Origin: Desulfobulbaceae bacterium UBA2262
GTDB lineage: Bacteria; Desulfobacterota; Desulfobulbia; Desulfobulbales; Desulfurivibrionaceae
DNA length: 49,613 nucleotides
Direction of reading: 5' to 3'
NCBI GenBank assembly: GCA_002347185.1
Contig: DDXK01000049.1
Span: forward strand, 1 to 49,613
The position numbers and the translations under genes are program-made. The notes under the pieces were generated by a model. It was not told the origin of the DNA, ran no database searches, and saw only the letters and a program-made list of their open reading frames with translations. This document shows positions 35,156 through 42,808 of this stretch, piece after piece. Each line of letters starts with the position of its first letter. The first letter of the stretch is position 1.

Positions 35156-35602
35156 ATGGTGGCCAAGAAAAAGACGGCCATCCAGCCTTTGCGGCCTGAT
35201 TTGCCGATATACCCCATAGGGGTGGCAGCAAAGCTGTTGGATGTTCATCCGAGGACACTTCGTATCTACGAAGCAGAAGGACTGATTCATCCCCAACAAA
35301 AGGGATCCCGAAGGCTCTATTCCCTGAATGACATCAAGCAGGTTTCGTGTCTGCGTTCCATGATTCACGATCAGGGAATCAGCATCCCGGGGCTGAAAAG
35401 GTTGTTGGCGCTCGCTCCCTGCTGGGAGATTGCCGAATGTCCGGCCGAGGTCCATGAAACCTGTGGATCCCGCATCGACAACGCCGTGGCGCGTTCGTTG
35501 CGGGTGGCTGGAGATGAGGAAGCCGAAAAAAAAGCCAAGGCGGCCGACCGTGCCAAGAAAGGGGTCGGTTCTGGCCGCAAAAAACAGGTCGGGCGCAGCT
35601 GA
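35156..35602 (+). CDS. MerR-type regulator with Cys cluster, paralogue 1
   Basis: 148 residues from ATG 35156 (AAGGAG ten bases upstream). The winged helix at about 18-85 reads YPIGVAAKLLDVHPRTLRIYEAEGLI and IKQVSCLRSMIHDQGISIPGLKRLL, typical of the MerR/HspR group. Behind it lies PCWEIAECP...ETC, a C-x5-C-x7-C set also present in the paralogue at 41951. The C-terminal 30 residues are Lys-rich. It likely controls the adjacent nrfD genes; the Cys set could bind Fe-S or metal, or sense redox (inference). Confidence 0.85.
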   Translation: MVAKKKTAIQPLRPDLPIYPIGVAAKLLDVHPRTLRIYEAEGLIHPQQKGSRRLYSLNDIKQVSCLRSMIHDQGISIPGLKRLLALAPCWEIAECPAEVHETCGSRIDNAVARSLRVAGDEEAEKKAKAADRAKKGVGSGRKKQVGRS

Positions 35603-35627
35603 TACTTTTGGTTGGCAATGAGTGAAC

Positions 35628-35662
35628 AAAAAAGGCCGGAGGGGTTTCCCTTCCGGCCTTTT
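35628..35662. terminator. Bidirectional terminator
   Basis: A perfect 11-bp stem AAAAGGCCGGA / TCCGGCCTTTT with A-run and T-run on the two sides. It serves the MerR gene and, on the other strand, the sigma-54 regulator. Confidence 0.8.
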
Positions 35663-35689
35663 GCTTGGTTCTTCCCGTTTGCTCACGCC

Positions 35690-38095
35690 TCAGTCCATTT
35701 CCTCGTCATAAGGACTTTTGAGCCCGTAGCGCTGGATCTTGCGGCGTAGGGTATCTTTCGAAATCTTCAGCTCCCGGCAGGTCGCCATCCTTCGCCAGTG
35801 GTTGCGCTCCAGGGACTGAAAGATCGCCTGCTTTTCGATCTCTTCCAGGGGGAGCGGTTTGTGCATGGGAATCCCTCCGGGCTGGCGGCTCTCGTTTTCC
35901 TTGGGGGAAAAGGGCTCCGGCAGGTGCTCTGGCTGGATGAACCCCCCGTGGCAGAGAATGAATGCGTACTCGATGATGTTTTCGAGTTCGCGGATGTTGC
36001 CAGGAAAGGTGTAGCGCATCAGGATGCTCAGGGCGGCATCCGAGACGCCGACAATGTCTTTGCCCTGCTGGGCGCTGAACTGCCGGGTGAAATGCTCGGC
36101 GAGCATGGGGATATCCTCCATGCGTTCCCGCAGGGGCGGCAGGTTGATCTTGACGACATTGAGGCGGTAGAAGAGGTCTTCCCGGAAATTTCCTTCCTGA
36201 ACCAGAGTGTGCAGGTCGCGATTGGTGGCGGCGATGATCCGCACGTCCGCCTTCACCGGCTTGTTGGAGCCCAGGGGCTCGTAGACCTTCTCCTGCAGGA
36301 CCCGCAGGAGCTTGACCTGCAGGGAGGCGGGGATGTCGCCGATTTCGTCCAGAAAGAGGGTGCCTTTGTCGGCCGTGGCAAAGCGGCCCGGTCGGTCGTG
36401 TTTGGCGTCGGTGAAGGCGCCTGCCTTGTAGCCGAAGAGTTCGGATTCGAGGAGGGTCTCCGGCAGGGCTCCGCAGTTGACCGCCACAAAGGGGCCCTTG
36501 TTGCGCTGGCTGGAGTTGTGGATGGCCCTGGCCACGAGTTCCTTGCCGGTACCCGACTCGCCAAGAACCAGGACGTTGCTTTCGCTGTGGGCGATCTCCG
36601 GCAGGATGTTGAAGATGCGCTGCATGGAGGCGCTCTTGCTGATGATCTCGCCAAAGGTGTAGCGCCGGGTGAGTTGCTTGCGCAGTTCCGTGACCACGCT
36701 GAGGTCGCGGAAGGTTTCCACCCCGCCGATGACATTGCCCTCGTGGTCGAGAAGCGGGGCGGCGCTGATGCTGATGGGGACTTGCTTGCCCTCGACATCG
36801 CGAATGAAGATGGAGCGGTTGGCCACCGGTCTGCCGCTGTAGAGGCTTTGGGCAATGGCGCAATTTTCGCCGCAGATGCTCGAGTGAAAAACATCGCTGC
36901 ACGATTTGCCGATGGCGTCTTCCCGTTTCCAGCCGGTAATCGCTTCCGCCCCCCGGTTGAAGGAGGTGATGCGCCAGTTGCGGTCCACGGTGAAGACGCC
37001 GTCGGCGATGCTTTCCAGGACCAGATCCTTGGTCATGACCGAAGTGAGGTCCCGGAAGGTCTCCACCCCGCCGATCACGTCGCCGTCCGGGTCCGTGAGA
37101 GGGGAGGCGCTGATGCTGATGGGGATGGTGTTGCCGTCCTTGCCCTTGATGAAGATGGAGCGGTTGCCGATGGGATTGCCGCTTTCAACGCTCTGCGCGA
37201 GGATGCAGGTGTCGCCGCAGATGCTGGAATGGAAAATCGTGTTGCAGGGCGAACCGAGGACCTCTTCGCGTTTCCATCCGGTGATTTGTTCCGCCGCCCG
37301 GTTGAAGGAGGTAAGGTGCCAGTTTCGGTCGACGGTGAAGACGCCGTCGGCAATGCTGTCCAGGATCAGGTCATGCTGCATGCTCGAGGTGACATCACGG
37401 AAGGTTTCCACTCCGCCGATTACCTCTCCTTCCGGGTCGACCAGGGGGGAGGCGCTGATGCTGATGGGGATGGCGCGACCGTTTTTGCCCCGGATGTAAA
37501 TGGAGCGGTTGACGATGGATTTCCCTTCCCGGACGCTCTGGGCCAGGATGCAGGCGGAGCCGCAGATGTTCGAGTGGAAGATTTCGTGGCAAGGGCTTCC
37601 CACCACCTCCTGGGAGCTCCAGCCGGTAATGAGTTCTGCCGCCCGGTTGAAGGAGGTGATACGGAAGTGCCTGTCCACGGTGAAGACGCCGTCGGCGATG
37701 CTGTTCAAAACCAGGGAGTAGTTCTGACCGGGGTCTGAGGCATCGCGTATGGCGATGATGGCCCCGGAAAGCTTTCCGGTTTCGTCCGGGATGGGGATTG
37801 CCGTTACCAGAACGATGGCGGATTCGTCACCCTCCGGCTTTCTCATCACCACGCTGAAGTTGTGCATGGCCCGACCAGAAGCGAGGGGGCCGTAGAGGCT
37901 GCACAGCCCGTCCAGGCGATGGCTGTCGGAAAAGACGTCGCGACAGCTTTTGCCGATGAGATCGCCGCCGGCAATCCCCAGCAGTTTTACGGCGGCACTG
38001 TTGAAGGCGGTTATCTGCCAGGATCCGTTTACGGTGAAAACTGCTTCCTGGACCGGTGGAGTTGGGGGTGTCGTTGTTTCTTCTGGTGTTTTCAT
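35690..38095 (-). CDS. PAS-rich sigma-54-dependent activator with triplicated Cys-PAS repeat
   Basis: 801 residues from ATG 38095; the TTG 66 bp upstream is less likely. There is one divergent PAS (about 15-120), then three PAS repeats of exactly 115 residues each (128-242, 243-357, 358-472), each containing C-x8-C-x3-C within FHSxICG. The AAA+ domain follows: Walker A GESGTGKE, the sigma-54 contact loop as GAFTDA rather than GAFTGA, Walker B TLFLDEIGD, and the arginine finger region. A Fis-type HTH (RELKISKDTLRRKIQRYG) ends it. There is no receiver domain and no signal peptide, so it is a cytoplasmic sensor. Divergent from the ferredoxin gene, it probably controls part of this locus. Confidence 0.93.
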   Translation of the reverse strand: MKTPEETTTPPTPPVQEAVFTVNGSWQITAFNSAAVKLLGIAGGDLIGKSCRDVFSDSHRLDGLCSLYGPLASGRAMHNFSVVMRKPEGDESAIVLVTAIPIPDETGKLSGAIIAIRDASDPGQNYSLVLNSIADGVFTVDRHFRITSFNRAAELITGWSSQEVVGSPCHEIFHSNICGSACILAQSVREGKSIVNRSIYIRGKNGRAIPISISASPLVDPEGEVIGGVETFRDVTSSMQHDLILDSIADGVFTVDRNWHLTSFNRAAEQITGWKREEVLGSPCNTIFHSSICGDTCILAQSVESGNPIGNRSIFIKGKDGNTIPISISASPLTDPDGDVIGGVETFRDLTSVMTKDLVLESIADGVFTVDRNWRITSFNRGAEAITGWKREDAIGKSCSDVFHSSICGENCAIAQSLYSGRPVANRSIFIRDVEGKQVPISISAAPLLDHEGNVIGGVETFRDLSVVTELRKQLTRRYTFGEIISKSASMQRIFNILPEIAHSESNVLVLGESGTGKELVARAIHNSSQRNKGPFVAVNCGALPETLLESELFGYKAGAFTDAKHDRPGRFATADKGTLFLDEIGDIPASLQVKLLRVLQEKVYEPLGSNKPVKADVRIIAATNRDLHTLVQEGNFREDLFYRLNVVKINLPPLRERMEDIPMLAEHFTRQFSAQQGKDIVGVSDAALSILMRYTFPGNIRELENIIEYAFILCHGGFIQPEHLPEPFSPKENESRQPGGIPMHKPLPLEEIEKQAIFQSLERNHWRRMATCRELKISKDTLRRKIQRYGLKSPYDEEMD
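36680..37714 (-). repeat. Three in-frame tandem repeats of 345 bp
   Basis: They encode the 115-residue PAS units of the sigma-54 activator. The first two are about 70% identical in protein by my count. The equal length of all three, without indels, points to tandem duplication followed by divergence. Confidence 0.85.
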
Positions 38096-38284
38096 GGCCT
38101 GTCTGCAGGGGAAGAGGGCATGGTTGCCCGGTCGTGGGTCGCTCTTGTTATTTCTTTTCAATAAATATAGCAGATAACGGAAGAAGGCGCTTGCGGAAAG
38201 GAGGCGGGTGGTGCGGCAAGGGAAAGGAAGGGGGGCGGCGGGAAGAGGAAATGAATCGGCCGGCGGGAAAGGGAAAAAATTGTC

Positions 38285-38312
38285 TTGACATGCGGGTTTG
38301 TCAAATTAGAAT
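38285..38312 (+). promoter_or_regulatory. Promoter of ferredoxin-cytochrome genes with embedded palindrome
   Basis: TTGACA (38285-38290) and TAGAAT (38307-38312) are spaced 16 bp. The -35 is half of an inverted repeat TTGACA-N8-TGTCAA (38285-38304), so a repressor or MerR-type activator could bind over the spacer. Confidence 0.6.
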
Positions 38313-38328
38313 ACCGTGAATTTATAGC

Positions 38329-38358
38329 TAGGCAATTAAGCGAATGGTTAATTGCCTA
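38329..38358 (+). promoter_or_regulatory. Perfect 11-bp palindrome downstream of promoter
   Basis: Arms TAGGCAATTAA and its exact complement are separated by 8 nt. It begins 17 bp after the -10 box, in the early transcript. It is not followed by a T-run, so an operator is more likely than a terminator. Confidence 0.6.
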
Positions 38359-38440
38359 ATTTCCTTCTGGAGTACCACGATTCCGGGAGGGTGGAAGAAG
38401 GTCGAGCACCCTTCTGAAATACAGTTGAGGAGACGAGAGG

Positions 38441-39196
38441 ATGAAGATTGATGATCTGGAAAAACTCAAGAATGAGGGGGTGGAAAACCTTCCTTCTGAG
38501 GAGAGGCGCCGTTTTCTGCGTTTTGGTCTGGCTGTAACCGGGGTTTTTGTCGGTGGTTCTGTTCTGTCTTTGACCTCCGCACGTGACGCGCAGAGTTCCA
38601 TGGGGCCAGTGCCTGCGGCGGGGAAATTCCCCTACACGCCACACTATACCATGGTGATTCGGCAGAATCGCTGCATCGACTGCGAGCGTTGCATGGAGGC
38701 CTGTGTTTCCACCAACAATGTTCCTTCCTATGGTTACCGCACCAGAATTCTGGAGCAGGAGAGGACGATTGCCCGTGGCGAGAAGGAACGTGTGTTCATG
38801 CCCGTGCTCTGCAATCACTGCAACCGTCCGCCTTGCGTACGGGTGTGCCCCACCACCGCAACCTATAAGGATAAGACCAACGGCATCGTCATGATGGATT
38901 ACAAGCGCTGTATCGGTTGTAAAACCTGCATGGCTGCCTGTCCCTACAATGCACGTTACTTCAAGGAAGAGAATCGCGCGGTGGACAAATGCAACTTCTG
39001 CGTCGATACCCGCCTTGCCAAGGGTGAAAAGCAGACAGCCTGCGCCGCCGCCTGTCCGGCCGGAGTCCGTGTTTTCGGAGATCTCACCGATTATGACAGC
39101 GAGGCCTACAAGTTGATCCACAGGCCTGAGCAGGTGGTCTGGGTGCTGCGGCCTGAAACCGGCGCCCTGCCCAACGTGTTCTACATGAACGACTAA
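38441..39196 (+). CDS. Tat-exported ferredoxin-like subunit with four [4Fe-4S] clusters
   Basis: 251 residues. The Tat signal SEERRRFLRFGLAVTGVF (about 20-40) directs export in the folded state. Sixteen Cys in four groups follow: CIDCERCMEAC, CNHCNRPPCVRVCP, CIGCKTCMAACP, and CNFC...CAAACP. This is the PsrB/DsrO/NrfC fold, which relays electrons between an NrfD-type membrane subunit and a periplasmic partner. No molybdopterin oxidoreductase gene is adjacent; instead a trihaem cytochrome follows 23 bp later. Start ATG follows GAGGAGACGAGAGG. Confidence 0.93.
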   Translation: MKIDDLEKLKNEGVENLPSEERRRFLRFGLAVTGVFVGGSVLSLTSARDAQSSMGPVPAAGKFPYTPHYTMVIRQNRCIDCERCMEACVSTNNVPSYGYRTRILEQERTIARGEKERVFMPVLCNHCNRPPCVRVCPTTATYKDKTNGIVMMDYKRCIGCKTCMAACPYNARYFKEENRAVDKCNFCVDTRLAKGEKQTACAAACPAGVRVFGDLTDYDSEAYKLIHRPEQVVWVLRPETGALPNVFYMND

Positions 39197-39219
39197 TTTC
39201 ATCAGTAGAGAGGATGACA

Positions 39220-39651
39220 ATGAAGCGCAATTCCAAGAGCGTAGCAAATATATTGACCCTGCTTGCGGCTGCAGGACTCCTTGTTTTCTCCAGCCTTTCA
39301 ATCGCTGAGGAAGCGTACGACGAGGACACCTATGGCCCGAAGGCGCCCATCGTTTGGGCAAAGCCGGTAAAAGGCGTGGTTTTTTACCACAAGACCCACA
39401 CCATGGACGCGGGGCTTGACTGCGACAGCTGCCACAATGGCGAGATGTTTGAAATGGCCGCCGGCACTGCCGAGGAGAACGAGGATTTCACCATGGATTC
39501 TCTCTATAAAGGCAAGTATTGCGGGGCCTGTCATGACGGCTCGATGGCATTTGCCTCCAACACCCGCTGCACCACATGCCATGTCGGCGTGAAAGGCTAC
39601 AATCGCCTGACCGGCGCGGCTCCTCAAGGGGAGGCCGCAGGCGGTCATTGA
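39220..39651 (+). CDS. Periplasmic trihaem cytochrome c
   Basis: 143 residues from ATG 39220 (AGAGAGG six bases upstream; another ATG at 39214 touches that site). Signal peptide cleaved near SIA-EE (residue 29). CxxCH motifs are at 68-72, 101-105 and 117-121. The HKTH segment (57-60) just before the first haem site resembles axial-ligand segments of class III cytochromes. Length and haem number recall DsrJ, but I cannot show homology. It presumably receives or donates electrons from the co-transcribed ferredoxin. Confidence 0.9.
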   Translation: MKRNSKSVANILTLLAAAGLLVFSSLSIAEEAYDEDTYGPKAPIVWAKPVKGVVFYHKTHTMDAGLDCDSCHNGEMFEMAAGTAEENEDFTMDSLYKGKYCGACHDGSMAFASNTRCTTCHVGVKGYNRLTGAAPQGEAAGGH

Positions 39652-39714
39652 TGGCAGTCTGATCCTGCGCGCTCAGGCCGCACCTCGATTGCCCTGTCGA
39701 GGGTGATTATTTGA

Positions 39715-39750
39715 AGCGGAAATCCTGCTGAAGGATTTCCGCTTTTTTTT
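39715..39750 (+). terminator. Rho-independent terminator after trihaem cytochrome
   Basis: A perfect 11-bp stem AGCGGAAATCC / GGATTTCCGCT, 7-nt loop, then eight T. Confidence 0.88.
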
Positions 39751-40134
39751 GTCCTGAGTGGTTTCCCAGTTTGGCTATGGTATTGTCAAATAAAAGGGTA
39801 TCCGCAGCCTCTGTGCAACGCGACAGTGCGCTTCCCTCTCTTCCCTGTTCTTGCCGATCAGCTCCCGTCCATGATTTACTTCTTGAAATCTTTCGCTATT
39901 TTTGATGCTTATTTCGAATTCTCTCTTTTTCGGGGCGGCTGCTTCGGTCTGAGTCGCAGGAGATCTGCATCATGCTGCACAGTGCTTTTGGTGCTCATTG
40001 GGCGCATTTTTCTCCTGCCTTGGTCGTCTTGCTTTGTATAGTGCTGTTTTTGCGAATTATTTTTTTTATTCCCCTCTCTGGTTTCTTCTGGCGCCAAGAC
40101 TTCAGCCTTCTGGGTTTTCTGCGAACCGCCTCTT

Positions 40135-40308
40135 TTATCCATATGTTTTTATGCGTTTTCTTTTCTTTTCTCGGTGAGTGGCGGCGTTGTCTGTTAATGG
40201 CTTATCTTGCGCCTGGTTCGGTTTTTCCTTGAACGCAAAATGCGCCAGTGTGTGTAAATAACCTGCAATGCGAGTAGTTCGTAATTTCTTGAATGTGAAC
40301 GTGGTCAT
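40135..40308 (-). CDS. Possible 57-residue basic protein
   Basis: ATG at 40308 with GGGAG eight bases upstream. The product starts MTTFTFKKLRTTRIAGYLH and ends in a Lys/Arg-rich tail (REKKRKRIKTYG). No family recognised. Region is AT-rich and otherwise gene-free, so it may be real but low confidence. Confidence 0.35.
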   Translation of the reverse strand: MTTFTFKKLRTTRIAGYLHTLAHFAFKEKPNQAQDKPLTDNAATHREKKRKRIKTYG

Positions 40309-40343
40309 CTTTTTATCTCCCTGCAAATAGATGGTAAATGGAA

Positions 40344-40372
40344 TCGGTCTCTTCGTGAGAGCGATTTTTTTT
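40344..40372 (+). terminator. Orphan terminator-like hairpin
   Basis: TCGGTCTC / GAGAGCGA (one mismatch) with loop TTCGT and eight T. No plus-strand gene ends here, so it may end a small RNA or act in a leader. Confidence 0.45.
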
Positions 40373-40684
40373 ATTTGTGGCACATCCATTGCATAAGTGC
40401 CTGCCGACACCTGTTACAGAGCAAAAAAAACTAATTAAATTCAGGGAAACACTTTGAGGAAAGGAGGTGACCGGGAGAGAGAGTCGGGGAATTCTGGGAG
40501 GAAATACTCCTCAATCAAACGGGTGGCGGCCCGGAAAAACAGTAGGCCTTTCCCAGATTGGAACCATACAGCGCAATTGAACTGAATTTATTCTTTTTGC
40601 TTTATCAAATAACTCCCTGGCCGGGAGTGGAGTCTTCAAAAAAATATCAACAGCAATATCTACAAACCTTGGGAGGAAAAAATT

Positions 40685-41869
40685 ATGTTGAACACGTTTT
40701 CTATCGCTGAGGTGGCTGAAGAGAAGGTTGCGACCCCAACCGTCACCAAAGCCACCATCCTTTGCGCGCTTCTTGCCGTGGTCGGTATTGGCGCAGGCCT
40801 TTACGCCCAGCTGGTCGGGCATGAGCATGCCTTCAACAACACCCGCGAGATGCCCTGGGGCATTCTGATTTCAAACTATGCCTATTTTGCCATTATCTCC
40901 ACCGGCCTCTGTCTGCTGGCGGTCCTGAGCCATATCTTCGGCAGCAACCGCCTCACCCCGCTGGCCAACCGCATGGTCTACCTTTCCATTGCCGTCATTT
41001 TCGGCGGTTTCGCCATCATCGGCCTGGAGCTCGAAAATCCGCATCGCATGCTGCTTTATAACATGCTCTCGCCCAATCTTACCTCCAACATCTGGTGGAT
41101 GGGTACCCTGTACAGCATGGCGGTCGGTTTCATGTTTGTCGAGTTCTACCTGATCCTTACCAAGAAGTACAGTCTGGCCGTCACCCTGGGCGTGCTTGGC
41201 GCCCTTGCCGAGCTTGCCGCCAACACCAATCTTGGTGCTGTTTTCGCCACCCTGGCTGCCCGCCCTTTCTGGTATGGCTCGCAGCTGCCCGTGTATTTCC
41301 TTGCCTCTGCGGTGATGACCGGTTCGGCGGCGATCATTCTTTTCACCAACTGGGCATACAAGATGCGCGGTGAGGAGATGGGCCAGACCACCAAGGAAGG
41401 GCTGCAGGGCGCTGGCAAGGTTATGTTCACCACCCTGGTGCTTCTGATGGTGGCCACTGCCTGGAAGTTCATCTCCGCCTTTGTCGGCGGCACCGAGGAT
41501 GCCCGTCTTGCCGCGTTGAGCCTGCTGCAGGGGCCGCTGGCCACCAATTTCTGGGTATTCGAGACCGTGGTCGGCATGCTGGTGCCGGTGGGGATCATGG
41601 CCCTTTCCCGCATGAAGAGCATACAGGCCCTTTCCTCCGCCGCTGTGATGGTGCTGGTCGGTGCCTATTTCCAGCGCTATGACATCGTTGTTGCCGGCCA
41701 GATCGTGCCTGTCTACAACGGCTGGGACAATTTGCCGACCTACTTCTCCTACATCCCGTCCGCAGCGGAGTTCCTGGTTGCCTTGGGCGGCTTTGGCCTG
41801 GTCGGTGCGCTCTTTCTTCTCGGCGAGCGCTTCTTTGGCAAGGCCTTCCGTCACACTGCTCATCACTGA
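40685..41869 (+). CDS. NrfD/PsrC-type quinone-interacting membrane subunit, paralogue 2
   Basis: 394 residues with about nine to ten membrane helices, clearly paralogous along its length to the protein at 33934. Shared segments include GHEHAFNNTREMPWGILIS near the start, STGLCLL, LENPHRM and NMLSPNLTSNIWWMGTLY. GGGAGG lies upstream of the ATG. It follows the ferredoxin and cytochrome genes on the same strand but is separated from them by a terminator and 1 kb, so it has its own promoter. Likely the membrane quinone module for the same electron transfer chain. Confidence 0.88.
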   Translation: MLNTFSIAEVAEEKVATPTVTKATILCALLAVVGIGAGLYAQLVGHEHAFNNTREMPWGILISNYAYFAIISTGLCLLAVLSHIFGSNRLTPLANRMVYLSIAVIFGGFAIIGLELENPHRMLLYNMLSPNLTSNIWWMGTLYSMAVGFMFVEFYLILTKKYSLAVTLGVLGALAELAANTNLGAVFATLAARPFWYGSQLPVYFLASAVMTGSAAIILFTNWAYKMRGEEMGQTTKEGLQGAGKVMFTTLVLLMVATAWKFISAFVGGTEDARLAALSLLQGPLATNFWVFETVVGMLVPVGIMALSRMKSIQALSSAAVMVLVGAYFQRYDIVVAGQIVPVYNGWDNLPTYFSYIPSAAEFLVALGGFGLVGALFLLGERFFGKAFRHTAHH

Positions 41870-41896
41870 GTGATGGCAGAGGTTTGATGATATCAG

Positions 41897-41930
41897 ACCC
41901 GCGGGCGGATGCCCTCTGCCCGCGGGTTTT
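41897..41930 (+). terminator. Terminator/attenuator between nrfD2 and merR2
   Basis: A perfect 10-bp stem ACCCGCGGGC / GCCCGCGGGT followed by four T. The short T-run suggests partial read-through into the regulator gene. Confidence 0.65.
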
Positions 41931-41950
41931 CCCCAGCACGGAGAGAGAAA

Positions 41951-42310
41951 ATGATACCTGACAACAAGGCAATTTTCACCATTGGAACCGCAGCGAAAAT
42001 GCTTGAGGTGCATCCGCGAACCCTGCGGATCTACGAAAGGGAGAATCTCGTTCGTCCCCTCCGGAAAGGCCAGTGGCGCTACTACACCATGGACGACATC
42101 AAATGGATTCAGTGCCTGCGCGACATGATCCACGAGCATGGCATCAGCATCGCCGCCATCAAGAAGCTTCTTCAGTACACGCCCTGCTGGAACATTGCAG
42201 ACTGTCCTTTTGAAAAGAGAAAGCAATGTACGGCCTTCATGGCCAGCGGCCTGGTACCCAGAAAAATCAATGTGGAAGAGCGGCCTGGTGCGGGCGATGT
42301 CGCCGCGTAA
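41951..42310 (+). CDS. MerR-type regulator with Cys cluster, paralogue 2
   Basis: 119 residues from ATG 41951 (GGAGAGAGAAA upstream). The winged helix FTIGTAAKMLEVHPRTLRIYE is almost the same as in the protein at 35156, as is the MIHEHGISIAAIKKLL helix. The Cys set PCWNIADCP...QC again has C-x5-C-x7-C spacing. It lacks the long basic tail. The repeated pairing with NrfD genes argues that each regulator serves its neighbour. Confidence 0.87.
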   Translation: MIPDNKAIFTIGTAAKMLEVHPRTLRIYERENLVRPLRKGQWRYYTMDDIKWIQCLRDMIHEHGISIAAIKKLLQYTPCWNIADCPFEKRKQCTAFMASGLVPRKINVEERPGAGDVAA

Positions 42311-42352
42311 GGATTTTTTTTACTGGAACTCGCAACCGTGAGGAGATGAAAA

Positions 42353-42589
42353 ATGAGCACCCGGACAGAACTGCTGGACAAAATTTCGATGAACGGCCTT
42401 CAGTATCCTCAGGCAACCCTCTCCGCAAGAAGGGCGCGGATATCGATAAAGCAGGTGGGCGAGGCGTGTTGGGGCGTGGCCACCTTTGCCCTGTTTCTCC
42501 TTCTCGGGCCTTTTTCCGCCATTGCCACCCTTTTCGGCCTCGCTTCCCTTGCCAGGCAGCAGCAGGGTGCCGGGCCGGAATCGCTTTGA
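42353..42589 (+). CDS. Small single-pass membrane protein
   Basis: 78 residues; ATG 42353 with GAGGAGAT upstream. A polar N-terminal 35 residues is followed by a hydrophobic segment (ATFALFLLLGPFSAIATLFGLASLA, about 43-67) and a short tail. It follows merR2 by 42 bp, so it is probably in the nrfD2 transcript. No family recognised; possibly a small accessory subunit of the membrane complex. Confidence 0.6.
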   Translation: MSTRTELLDKISMNGLQYPQATLSARRARISIKQVGEACWGVATFALFLLLGPFSAIATLFGLASLARQQQGAGPESL

Positions 42590-42744
42590 TCGTTGCGGCT
42601 TTCACCTCTCTGCTCCTGTGTCAAGGAAATGAGGGGGCGGCTCTCGATATGGGGGGATTTTTGGATTCCTGCGGGCAAGGGTGAGAGACCAGGAGGATGA
42701 TTCTGGTTTTTCACTCTTGGTTGCAGGGTGTGTGTGGAACGAGA

Positions 42745-42784
42745 AATAAAAAAAGGCTGCTCAACCGAGCAGCCTTTTTTTATT
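42745..42784. terminator. Strong bidirectional terminator
   Basis: A perfect 18-bp stem whose arms include GGCTGCTC and GAGCAGCC, flanked by A- and T-runs; 4-nt loop. Ends the c7-like cytochrome transcript on the minus strand. Confidence 0.9.
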
Positions 42785-42808
42785 GAGCAAAAAGAGTGTT
42801 GCTACAAA

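Larger units (their letters stand above)
39652..40684. other. Intergenic, AT-rich, between cytochrome and second nrfD
   Basis: About 1 kb. It holds the cytochrome terminator (39715-39750), a possible small minus-strand gene (40135-40308), a plus-strand terminator-like hairpin (40344-40372), and the second nrfD leader. That leader has a perfect anti-SD complement AAGGAGGTGA at 40461-40470 without an ATG at proper distance, and a short inverted repeat ACTCCC-N4-GGGAGT near 40615. Plus-strand frames at 39826-40232 are hydrophobic but lack start signals; I reject them. Confidence 0.55.

Noticed and set aside
36430..36470. GAFTDA instead of GAFTGA in the sigma-54 activator as evidence of inactivity
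   Set aside because: As far as I recall this variant occurs in other PAS-type activators, and the rest of the AAA+ domain is intact; not enough to call it inactive.
39826..40232. Hydrophobic plus-strand frames in the AT-rich gap
   Set aside because: T-rich DNA gives chance hydrophobic translations; no ribosome-binding sites or family features.
40455..40590. Possible basic micro-ORF in the nrfD2 leader similar to the 31-residue one before nrfD1
   Set aside because: Frames here have no ATG at a workable distance from AAGGAGGTGA, and similarity to the other micro-protein is only in Arg/Lys content.
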